Positions 1 to 6,774 of a stretch of 21,337 nt of DNA are shown one piece after another. Position numbers and translations under genes: made by a program. Numbering within the stretch: position 1 is the first letter of the stretch; each line of letters begins with the position of its first letter. The notes beneath the pieces are model-generated. The model saw only the letters and a program-made list of their open reading frames with translations. It did no database searches and was not told the DNA's origin. The stretch is taken from assembly GCA_903857815.1 (NCBI GenBank), contig CAIOGK010000034.1, positions 1 through 21,337 of the forward strand, written 5' to 3'. Source of the stretch: Candidatus Falkowiibacteriota bacterium. GTDB taxonomy: Bacteria > Patescibacteriota > Patescibacteriia > Patescibacteriales > UBA12465.

Positions 1-2
1 TT

Positions 3-1142
3 AAAGAAGATAAAATTGAGGAATATTTATCATTACTTACTCAGCCCGATAAAGCTTCTCGCTTAAAAGAAGAGCAGGATAATTTGATGCAGATTGGCAT
101 CATGGTTCAACAAAATACGGCACAATTAGCCATTTTTAAAGAGTTATTTAGAAAGTTTAAAGAAGAAGATGTAAAATTTTTCGGTCTCTATACTCACAGC
201 GAAGAGTACGAAGCGAAGTTTTCCGAAGTCGTACGTGATTTAAAAGCAAAAATTTCTTCGGAAATAATGTCTCGTCTTGAAGATCATTATCATAAATATT
301 TTTATACTAAATTTATCTATACCGAAGAGCAGGGAGTATATGATTTTGAGCATTATTTGAAAGAATTAGTGAGAATGGTTAATGGTGACGCTCATTTAGT
401 TGAAACATTTGCTGATCAAGAAGGGCATACAATTAAAACACTTCAGGAGAGAGAGGTTTTAATTAAAAAATTAAAGTTAACAAAAGATATTCAGCGCTTT
501 TTTTCTGCTTGGGGAGATTTTATGGTTACCAAAACCTATCGTCGCTACGCGCAATTGTTTGCCCTCTATAAAACAACTTTTATTTTGGAAGAAATCGCGG
601 AACGGGTGGGAGTGAAGTTGAAAGAATTACGTTTTATGAAGTCTTCGGAAATTAAAGTGGCGCTTTTTGATGGTGTAATTGATAAAGCGGAAGTTAAAAA
701 AAGAGTTGAATTCTGCGTTTATTATACTGCTAAAAATACCGAGTTATTTTATAGCGGCGAAGAAGCAAAAATTATTACTGAGAAATACATTCAAAAACAT
801 GAAGATGTCGAAACTTCAGAACTTAAAGGGCAATGTGGTTGTCGCGGTCAAGCTCGAGGAAGGGTTAGAATCGTTAATGTAATTTCCGATATGAAAAAAA
901 TGGAAGAAGGGGATATCTTAGTTTCTATCTCTACTCAACCCGATTTAGTTCCTGCCATGAAAAAGGCGGCGGCCTTTGTAACCGATCAGGGCGGAGTAAC
1001 TTCTCATGCGGCTATTGTTGCTCGAGAAATGCGTAAGCCCTGCGTAATTGCTACCAAAATTGCTACCAAGGCCCTTCATGATGGTGATTTAGTAGAGGTT
1101 GATGCTGACAAGGGAATTGTTAAAGTAATAGAAAGAGCTTAA
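3..1142 (+). CDS. PEP-utilising mobile (swivel) domain protein, 5'-partial
   Basis: The reading frame is open to the left edge of the window, so the N-terminus is missing. The TTG at 84 and the ATG at 87 are internal codons. About 260 visible residues are charged, helical sequence with no enzyme family I recognise. The last ~90 residues form the phosphohistidine swivel domain of PEP synthase, PPDK and rifampin phosphotransferase: GGVTSHAAI with the phosphorylatable His at 1005-1007, followed by ARE..KPCVIATK and a DGD..EVDADKG ending. The C-terminal half is clearly paralogous to the next gene (shared RIVNV.SDM.KM..GDILVSI and TKIATK). No PEP/pyruvate-binding barrel follows. By family, the His should accept phosphate from an ATP-grasp partner, and one lies at 3125-4063. 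The acceptor substrate is unknown. Domain call is strong; function is inference. Confidence 0.85.
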   Translation, partial: KEDKIEEYLSLLTQPDKASRLKEEQDNLMQIGIMVQQNTAQLAIFKELFRKFKEEDVKFFGLYTHSEEYEAKFSEVVRDLKAKISSEIMSRLEDHYHKYFYTKFIYTEEQGVYDFEHYLKELVRMVNGDAHLVETFADQEGHTIKTLQEREVLIKKLKLTKDIQRFFSAWGDFMVTKTYRRYAQLFALYKTTFILEEIAERVGVKLKELRFMKSSEIKVALFDGVIDKAEVKKRVEFCVYYTAKNTELFYSGEEAKIITEKYIQKHEDVETSELKGQCGCRGQARGRVRIVNVISDMKKMEEGDILVSISTQPDLVPAMKKAAAFVTDQGGVTSHAAIVAREMRKPCVIATKIATKALHDGDLVEVDADKGIVKVIERA

Positions 1143-1160
1143 TTAGTTGGCGCCAATTTT

Positions 1161-1177
1161 ATTGTATTTTTTACAAT
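1161..1177. promoter_or_regulatory. Inverted repeat upstream of the -35 element
   Basis: ATTGTA and TACAAT are perfect 6-bp arms around five T. The site lies just before the -35 of the HTH-swivel gene, and a 10-bp palindrome TTGGCGCCAA sits at 1147-1156. It could be a regulator site or a weak hairpin at the end of the upstream gene. There is no run of T after it as in a classic terminator. Confidence 0.4.
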
Positions 1178-1182
1178 AAGTA

Positions 1183-1211
1183 TTGACAATAAAACAATAT
1201 ATTTGTATAAT
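1183..1211 (+). promoter_or_regulatory. Consensus sigma-70-type promoter
   Basis: TTGACA (1183-1188) and TATAAT (1206-1211) are separated by exactly 17 bases, a perfect match to consensus. The predicted start near 1218 leaves a leader of about 22 bases before the ATG at 1240, with no Shine-Dalgarno motif. Confidence 0.9.
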
Positions 1212-1230
1212 TTATAGACTATAAATTATA
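1206..1230. promoter_or_regulatory. Perfect 25-bp palindrome over the -10, probable operator
   Basis: Two 12-base arms (TATAATTTATAG and its exact reverse complement) flank one central A. The palindrome starts at the -10 box and covers the predicted transcription start. The gene it precedes encodes an N-terminal winged helix, so autorepression is a natural reading (inference). Both arms are AT-rich, but a perfect 12-bp arm is longer than expected by chance. Confidence 0.6.
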
Positions 1231-1239
1231 TAAAAAGAT

Positions 1240-3048
1240 ATGTTAAATCATTTAATAAGTTCACAAGCACGCTTGGATATTCTATCTTTATTTTTCAAAA
1301 ATTCTGAGCAGAAATATTATGCGCGCGAAGTTGTTAAAACTCTCGGTTTAGATCAAGCTAATGTCCACAAAGAATTAGCTAATCTCATCGAAGGAGGATT
1401 TTTGTTAATTGAAAACATTTCCGGTAAGAAATATTTTATTGCTAACTCTAAAGGTGATTTTTTTTCCGATTTAGTTTCAATTTTTAAAAAATATGAGACG
1501 GGGAAAATCGGATCAGAAATTTTTTGTCTTGAAGAAATGCCAAATTATTATCCGCTTTTTACTTCTCCGGCCTGGAATTCTCAGATGGCTCATGAGTTTA
1601 GTGATTTATATAACTTTAAATCTGCTTTAGGAACTTTAGTTACTATTTTTGAAAATAATTTTTGCCAACTTTTAGCTAACAAGCAAGAATTTTATAATTT
1701 AAGCGAGGAAATATTTGCTCGAGTTAAAACGGATTCTGTTTGGCGAGAAAAATATATCGGTGATTTGGGTCTTAGGGCTCAAAGTCTTTATATTGCTTCG
1801 GAAAAATTAAAAAAGACTAATCTAAAAGCGCTTTCTGATATAGAACTAGCTAATACTTTTGATAAATTCTTTAAGATTTATATTAATCTCCATTTGCTTC
1901 ATATTCCGCAAACTGTTTTAGATTTTGGCGAGGGAACCTTCTCCAAATATTTAATGAATTATTTAGACGCTAAGGTAAAGAAGGCAGGTTTATCAATGGG
2001 CGACACTTTTTCTGTTTTAACTACACCGCTAGAGCCATCAAAATCAGCCGAAGAATACCGCGCCTTACTGCTGATTTTAAAAGATATTATTGCAGACGCA
2101 AAATTAAAAAAATATTTTAGCTTAACCGAATCAAGAATCATTACTTTAGAAATTGCCTCAATTGATAAGAAAATGGCGACTAGACTTAAAAAACATACGG
2201 ATGAATTTGGTTTTTTAGGTTACGGTATGATCGGGCCAGGCTGGAATCAAGAATATTTTATTGATATTTTAAGTAGTTTAATCAGACAAAAAATAAATCC
2301 TGATAAAGCTTTGCAAGAGATTGAAGAAAACAGAATCAAAACTGAAATTCGCCAACGAGAACTGGAAAAAAAACTCGCAATGGACGCTGAACACTTGGGA
2401 GTATTCAAATTCGCTAGAGATTTAGTTTTTACTAAAGGGCTAAGAAAGGATACTTTATTTTGTGCAATTTCAGTTTTGGAAAATGTTTATCGCGAAGTGG
2501 GAAGACGTCATTATTTATCTTTAAAACAAGTGCGTTATTTGAGTCCTGAGGAATTATCACAAATGCTCAGAGGCCATCATTTTCCCGCCGAGGTATTGAA
2601 TCAGCGCTATAATTTTAGTATTTATTATTCAAGTGATAAGCCAAAAACAGAAATCTTTTTAACGGGGGATGAGGCGAGAGGCTATGTTGCAAAATTAAAT
2701 ATTCTTAAAGAAGAAATCAGAGATCTAAAAATTTTAGCGGGAGACTGTGCTGCTCCTGGTCGTGCTCGAGGGGCAGCTAGAATTGTTAATGTTGTTGCTG
2801 ATATGGCTAAGATGAAAGATGGCGATATTTTAATTTCGATTGCGACTACCCCTGATTTAATCCCAGCGATTAAAAAAGCTTCGGCGATAGTAACTGATGT
2901 CGGCGGGATTACTTGTCATGCGGCGATTATTTCTCGTGAACTGGGGATTCCTTGTGTTGTCGGAACAAAAATTGCGACTAAAATTATTAAAGATGGCATG
3001 ATTATTGATGTCGATGCTACTCACGGAAAGGTTGATATTATTGGCTAA
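1240..3048 (+). CDS. Winged-helix / helical / PEP-swivel fusion protein
   Basis: 602 aa. Residues ~1-75 look like an ArsR/MarR-type winged helix (SQARLDILSLFF, YYAREVVKTLGL, NVHKELANLIEGGFLL, then a basic wing GKKYFIAN). Residues ~90-490 are helical and of unknown fold. Residues ~500-602 are a phosphohistidine swivel domain with GGITCHAAIISRELGIPCVVG; the catalytic His is residue 560, and the TCHAA form matches PEP synthase. There is no ATP-grasp and no PEP-binding barrel in this chain. The ATP-grasp partner is the next gene, 76 bases downstream with its own promoter. I infer a DNA-binding protein whose state may be set by histidine phosphorylation. Another reading is a rifampin-phosphotransferase-like substrate plus His half with an added HTH. 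Start chosen at the ATG just behind the consensus promoter. Confidence 0.85.
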   Translation: MLNHLISSQARLDILSLFFKNSEQKYYAREVVKTLGLDQANVHKELANLIEGGFLLIENISGKKYFIANSKGDFFSDLVSIFKKYETGKIGSEIFCLEEMPNYYPLFTSPAWNSQMAHEFSDLYNFKSALGTLVTIFENNFCQLLANKQEFYNLSEEIFARVKTDSVWREKYIGDLGLRAQSLYIASEKLKKTNLKALSDIELANTFDKFFKIYINLHLLHIPQTVLDFGEGTFSKYLMNYLDAKVKKAGLSMGDTFSVLTTPLEPSKSAEEYRALLLILKDIIADAKLKKYFSLTESRIITLEIASIDKKMATRLKKHTDEFGFLGYGMIGPGWNQEYFIDILSSLIRQKINPDKALQEIEENRIKTEIRQRELEKKLAMDAEHLGVFKFARDLVFTKGLRKDTLFCAISVLENVYREVGRRHYLSLKQVRYLSPEELSQMLRGHHFPAEVLNQRYNFSIYYSSDKPKTEIFLTGDEARGYVAKLNILKEEIRDLKILAGDCAAPGRARGAARIVNVVADMAKMKDGDILISIATTPDLIPAIKKASAIVTDVGGITCHAAIISRELGIPCVVGTKIATKIIKDGMIIDVDATHGKVDIIG

Positions 3049-3065
3049 ATAAAAATTGTAAAAGA

Positions 3066-3094
3066 TTGAGAACTATTTATATAAATGTTAAAAT
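3066..3094 (+). promoter_or_regulatory. Promoter of the ATP-grasp gene
   Basis: TTGAGA (3066-3071), a 17-base spacer and TAAAAT (3089-3094), with an upstream TGT giving an extended -10. The ATG lies about 30 bases further on. Confidence 0.65.
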
Positions 3095-3124
3095 ATTAGC
3101 GATAAATAAATAATATTAAAACGT

Positions 3125-4063
3125 ATGTTAATCAAACCTTTTTCTCAAATAGGGAAAAAAGATGCCGCAATTGCTGGTGGTAAAGGGGCCTCTCTTGGTG
3201 AAATGACGCAAGCCGGGCTTAAAGTTCCTCCGGGATTTGTTATTTTAGCTGAAGCTTTTGATAGATTCTTGGAAGAAACTGATTTAACTCAAGAATTGGA
3301 ATCACAGCTTAGAAAAGTTAATTATAAAGATGTAAATTCTGTTGATGGCGCGTCATCATCAATTCGCGCCCTTATTGCTAGCGTAAAAATGCCTAAAGAT
3401 TTATCTTTAGATATTATAAAAGAATTTAAAAAATTAAAAACGCCTTATGTTGCTGTGCGCTCTAGTGCAACCGCCGAAGATTCTTCGGCCGCTTCTTGGG
3501 CAGGCGAACTGGAGACCTATCTTAATACTACCGAAAAAACTTTGTTAGATAATGTAAAAAAATGCTGGTCTTCATTGTTTACTCCGAGAGCGATTTTTTA
3601 TCGTCATGAAAAGAAAATGTTAAAAACAAAAGTTAGCGTAGCGGTCGTTATTCAAAAAATGGTTGATTCAGAAATATCTGGAATCGCTTTTACTGTTCAT
3701 CCTGTTACTCAAGATAGAAATCAAATGATTATTGAGGCGGGTTATGGATTAGGGGAGGCAATCGTTTCGGGTTCAGTTACTCCCGATTCTTATGTTTTAG
3801 GTAAAAAAGAGATGGATATTATCGATATTAATATTGCTGAACAGACCAGAAAAATTATCAAAGCTCCAGGTAAGGGAATTAAATGGGTTTCAGTTTTAAA
3901 ATCCGAACAATCAAAGCAAAAATTAAACGGAAAACAGATAATTGAACTCGCCAAGGTCTGCGTTGCCATCGAAAAACATTATAAATTTCCTTGTGATATT
4001 GAGTGGGCTTATGAAAAAGGAAAGTTCTATATTACTCAAAGTCGGCCGATAACTACTTTATAG
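3125..4063 (+). CDS. Stand-alone PEP-synthase-type ATP-grasp domain protein
   Basis: 312 aa, covering only the N-terminal nucleotide-binding domain of PEP synthase/PPDK (usually ~800-900 aa with swivel and barrel domains). Visible signatures are AGGKGASLGEM near residues 17-27, PPGFVI, VAVRSSATAEDSSAASWAGE near 109-129 (R112 in the ATP-binding loop), SGIAFTVHP, EAGYGLGEAIVSGSVTPD, and the closing DIEWAYE...YITQSRPIT at 291-310. It should cleave ATP and pass phosphate to a His on a separate swivel protein; two candidates lie immediately upstream. The length equals the ATP domain of rifampin phosphotransferase. With the neighbours it reconstitutes ATP-grasp, helical and His parts but not the PEP/pyruvate barrel, so calling it ppsA would be wrong. 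Confidence 0.9.
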   Translation: MLIKPFSQIGKKDAAIAGGKGASLGEMTQAGLKVPPGFVILAEAFDRFLEETDLTQELESQLRKVNYKDVNSVDGASSSIRALIASVKMPKDLSLDIIKEFKKLKTPYVAVRSSATAEDSSAASWAGELETYLNTTEKTLLDNVKKCWSSLFTPRAIFYRHEKKMLKTKVSVAVVIQKMVDSEISGIAFTVHPVTQDRNQMIIEAGYGLGEAIVSGSVTPDSYVLGKKEMDIIDINIAEQTRKIIKAPGKGIKWVSVLKSEQSKQKLNGKQIIELAKVCVAIEKHYKFPCDIEWAYEKGKFYITQSRPITTL

Positions 4064-4118
4064 TTTTAGCTTAGTATTTATTGCCGTATTTGCCTTTTCA
4101 ATTTTAGTCAAAATATGT

Positions 4119-4124
4119 TAAAAT
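4119..4124 (+). promoter_or_regulatory. Extended -10 promoter element of the secretion-module operon
   Basis: TGTTAAAAT gives an extended -10 (TAAAAT at 4119-4124). The -35 region is weak (TTTCAA at 4096-4101, 17-base spacing). The predicted start near 4131 falls inside the left arm of the hairpin at 4126-4157. Confidence 0.45.
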
Positions 4125-4125
4125 G

Positions 4126-4157
4126 ATAAACAGAAGGATTGTATTACTTCTGTTTAT
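4126..4157 (+). terminator. Hairpin with T-rich tail, possible terminator
   Basis: ATAAACAGAAG (4126-4136) pairs perfectly with CTTCTGTTTAT (4147-4157) over a 10-base loop, followed by a T-rich stretch. It probably ends transcription from the ATP-grasp gene. The stem has only three G-C pairs, so efficiency is uncertain. It also overlaps the predicted start of the next operon. Confidence 0.55.
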
Positions 4158-4180
4158 TTTTCTTGTTTTTTTCTTATTTA

Positions 4181-5644
4181 ATGTTTGATTACCTGCAACA
4201 ATTTAACAGTTTGCCTAAAGATTTAAAGGACAAGGTTTCTTCTAAAGAAGCCATGTCTTCTTTGGCTGAAATCGAAAGTCGTTATCGAGTTGATTTGGCT
4301 ATGATTGTGATGAAAGTCATGATTAAGAGTTTATCAATTAAAGATTTGCCTTCCATTTTTGTTGGTGAATTTGGGCTAACACCTGAACAAGCCGATAAGA
4401 TGACCCAAGAATTAAAGGAAAAGATTTTTATTCTAGTTTCTGATTATGTTGGACTATCTAGTGAGCGCCGTTCTTTAGATTTATCTCAGGATATTAATGT
4501 ATTAGTTAAGGAGGCGGGGTTAATGTTGCCTAGTGAATTTTTAGTAGAGCGTCTAAATAAGATATTAGCAATATATTTACGGGGAGTGCGTAGCCGTATT
4601 GATACTAGAGCTTCTTTAGCAAAAAATATAGAAATGGGCGGGCTTAATCTTAGTTCACTTGAAATTGATAGAGTCCTTAAAGTATGTGAAAGTCAAAAAT
4701 TTAAATATCATGATAGCCCAGCTGCGGCTGTAGTTAGTACTCCCCCAGCAAGTCGTCTTGATAAAATCGTTTCTACTTCTGATGGAGTAGCTTCATCTGC
4801 TGCGAAGGATAATAGTTTGTCTAAGCCGATTGTTGAATATGATTTAAAACGGGCACTTGCTTCTGGCGAAACAAAAAGAATTGTTGCTCCTATATCTGAA
4901 AATAAAGTTGAAGAACAAAATATCGTGCCGCCTATTGTTGCTCCTATTATTCCTGCGCCTGTTTCTGCCCCTGCTTCAGTGCCTCCAGTTGTTGCAAAGG
5001 AGGACCCTTTAAATGCTGATTCAATATTAAATCCAATTTCTCAAATTGATCCGCAAAAACCAATTGTTCATAAACCAGAAAATAATAATTTTTTAAATAA
5101 ATTATTTTTCGATAATAAAAATTCGGCTGCTAGCTCTAAGGTATTAGTTGCTGCGAGCACTTTGATAGCTCCGATAGCTCCAGTAATTCCGATAGTTGAA
5201 GCTGTTTCGGTCGCTAAAGTCGTTACACCTGCTCCGGGTCTAGCGAGAAAGTCAATTTTAGGAAATACTGCACCTAGCAGTGGCCGCCCCATAATGCATG
5301 ATATTAAGCCAACTCCAAAAATAATGGGACCACTTGAAGAAATTCAGTTTTTGGATTTAACTAATTTTCGTCGTTTAGGAAAAACTCCTGAAGAAATAAC
5401 AGCTAAAATTTTTAATAAAATAAAATTATTAGAAAAAGATGGTTATGAAAAAATGATTGCCGGTATTAGTGCTTGGAGGAAAAGTCCGGTTAGTCGTTTG
5501 TATTTGCACATTGTACAGGAGGCAGTTATTTCTAACTTGCCGCTTAAAGAGGCAATTATTGCCCGTGAACAGAAAAAGCAAGAAGGCCTTACTTTGGTGG
5601 AGATTGAGGCGATTATGAATCTTAATAGTAAATTGATTTTTTAA
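4181..5644 (+). CDS. Unknown protein with Pro/Ala/Val-rich linker, first gene of the PrgI-VirB4 operon
   Basis: 487 aa from the ATG at 4181 (MFDYLQQF). An upstream in-frame TTG at 4139 would add 14 residues but lies inside a hairpin, so I reject it. Residues ~1-160 are helical and charged. Residues ~165-375 are low complexity, with many Ile-Ala-Pro, Pro-Ala and Val-Ala-Pro steps, and look like an extended linker. Residues ~383-487 form a compact helical domain with LDLTNFRRLGKTPEE, a GISAWRKSP motif and an E/K-rich end. There is no signal peptide and no TM segment. I recognise no named family. It lies 9 bases upstream of PrgI, so a structural or adaptor role in the same membrane machine is likely by context only. 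Confidence 0.75.
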   Translation: MFDYLQQFNSLPKDLKDKVSSKEAMSSLAEIESRYRVDLAMIVMKVMIKSLSIKDLPSIFVGEFGLTPEQADKMTQELKEKIFILVSDYVGLSSERRSLDLSQDINVLVKEAGLMLPSEFLVERLNKILAIYLRGVRSRIDTRASLAKNIEMGGLNLSSLEIDRVLKVCESQKFKYHDSPAAAVVSTPPASRLDKIVSTSDGVASSAAKDNSLSKPIVEYDLKRALASGETKRIVAPISENKVEEQNIVPPIVAPIIPAPVSAPASVPPVVAKEDPLNADSILNPISQIDPQKPIVHKPENNNFLNKLFFDNKNSAASSKVLVAASTLIAPIAPVIPIVEAVSVAKVVTPAPGLARKSILGNTAPSSGRPIMHDIKPTPKIMGPLEEIQFLDLTNFRRLGKTPEEITAKIFNKIKLLEKDGYEKMIAGISAWRKSPVSRLYLHIVQEAVISNLPLKEAIIAREQKKQEGLTLVEIEAIMNLNSKLIF

Positions 5645-5653
5645 ATTAGTATT

Positions 5654-6076
5654 ATGCAACAGTTTACAGTCCCACAATTTATTGATATCGAAAGTAAAAT
5701 TATTGGCCCAATTACTACTCGTCAGTTTGTTATTTTTTTAGGGAGCGCTTTAGTGATTGGTTTAAGTTATCGAATCTTTGATTTTGCTTTGTTTATAACC
5801 ATTACCGTTGTTGTTTCAATTATTGCCATTTTGTTTGCTTTTGTTAAAATTAATGGCCGCCCTTTTCATTTCTTTATCTTAAATGCTACGCAAACTCTCC
5901 GCCGACCAAAGTTAAGAGTTTGGAATAATAATACTATCATGCGTGATAAGGAAAAAAATATTGATGTGGTTACTAAGTTAGAAGTTAAGATTGAACCAAA
6001 GGAATATTATAAAAAATCTCGTTTAGCAGAGGTAGCTTTAATTGTTGATACCCAAGGAAGATATAAAGGTGAATAA
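5654..6076 (+). CDS. PrgI family membrane protein
   Basis: 140 aa. The N-terminus (QFTVPQFIDIESKIIGPITTRQFVIFL) matches the PrgI family, whose members accompany VirB4-type ATPases in conjugative and related type IV systems. Two TM segments lie at about 24-43 and 45-68, followed by a basic cytoplasmic part (RPFHFFILNATQTLRRPKLRVW) and a charged tail. It sits between the linker protein (9-base gap) and the TraC-like gene (9-base gap), the usual PrgI-VirB4 order. The family is thought to form part of the inner-membrane channel with VirB4; its exact role here is inferred. Confidence 0.85.
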   Translation: MQQFTVPQFIDIESKIIGPITTRQFVIFLGSALVIGLSYRIFDFALFITITVVVSIIAILFAFVKINGRPFHFFILNATQTLRRPKLRVWNNNTIMRDKEKNIDVVTKLEVKIEPKEYYKKSRLAEVALIVDTQGRYKGE

Positions 6077-6085
6077 ATTTTTTTT

Positions 6086-6766
6086 ATGGCTAATAAATTA
6101 GCAGGGAACAAAATCGGCGTTTCTACTCAGGAATATTTAGATATTGCTGAGATTAAAGATAATACGGTTATTATGAAAGACGGTACCCTTAGGGCGGTAT
6201 TATTAGTTTCCAGTATTAATTTTGCTTTAAAGAGTGAAGATGAACAGAATGCCGTTATTAGTTCTTATGTCAGGTTTCTAAATAATCTTAGTTTTACTTT
6301 ACAGATAGTTGTTCAATCAAGAGAGTTAGATATTGATAATTATTTAAATTATCTAAAGGAGAAGGAAAAGTCTCAAACTAATAAATTATTAAAATTACAA
6401 ACTACTGATTATATAGAATATATTAAAGAATTAACTTCCCTCGGTAGGATTATGAGTAAAAGATTTTTAGTTGTTGTTCCTTATGACCCGTTAACTGATA
6501 AGAGAAAAGGATTTTTTAGTTTAATTAAAGAAGCGCTTAGACCAGCGACAGTTATTAAACTTAAGGAAAAAACTTTTAATCGTTATCAAGAAATGCTTGA
6601 TCGTCGTTTAGATAGTGCAATCGGCGGATTGGAATCCATGGGAGTTGCCGTTGCTCGACTTGATACTCAAAGTTTGATTGAGCTTTATTATAAAACGTAT
6701 AATCCGGAAACTGCTAAAAATCAGCAGTTAGTCGAATTAGAAAAAATGAAATTTGGCGCTAGTTAA
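6086..6766 (+). CDS. TraC/VirB4 N-terminal-like domain protein
   Basis: 226 aa. Features are STQEYLDIAEIKDNTVIMKDGTLRAVLLVSSINFAL near the N-terminus, SYVRFLNNLSFTLQIVVQSRELDIDNYL, and KRFLVVVPYD near residue 130. This pattern is the N-terminal domain of VirB4/TraC-type ATPases. No Walker motifs are present. The VirB4 ATPase gene starts 8 bases downstream, so the two products probably act together. The ATPase also carries its own ~270-residue N-terminal part, so this is either a separately encoded TraC-like domain or a partial duplicate. The frame ends cleanly with no sign of a recent frameshift. Confidence 0.75.
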   Translation: MANKLAGNKIGVSTQEYLDIAEIKDNTVIMKDGTLRAVLLVSSINFALKSEDEQNAVISSYVRFLNNLSFTLQIVVQSRELDIDNYLNYLKEKEKSQTNKLLKLQTTDYIEYIKELTSLGRIMSKRFLVVVPYDPLTDKRKGFFSLIKEALRPATVIKLKEKTFNRYQEMLDRRLDSAIGGLESMGVAVARLDTQSLIELYYKTYNPETAKNQQLVELEKMKFGAS

Positions 6767-6774
6767 GTTTAAAT

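Noticed and set aside
84..86. TTG at 84 as the start of the first gene
   Set aside because: The frame is open and codes for similar helical sequence back to the window edge, so the gene simply begins outside the window.
3125..4063. Annotation as full phosphoenolpyruvate synthase (ppsA)
   Set aside because: Only the ATP-grasp domain is present; the swivel is encoded separately and the PEP/pyruvate barrel is absent from the window.
5068..5292. 74-codon minus-strand open frame in the linker region of the 487-aa protein
   Set aside because: It is a shadow of the low-complexity Ala/Pro/Val codons, with no start signal.
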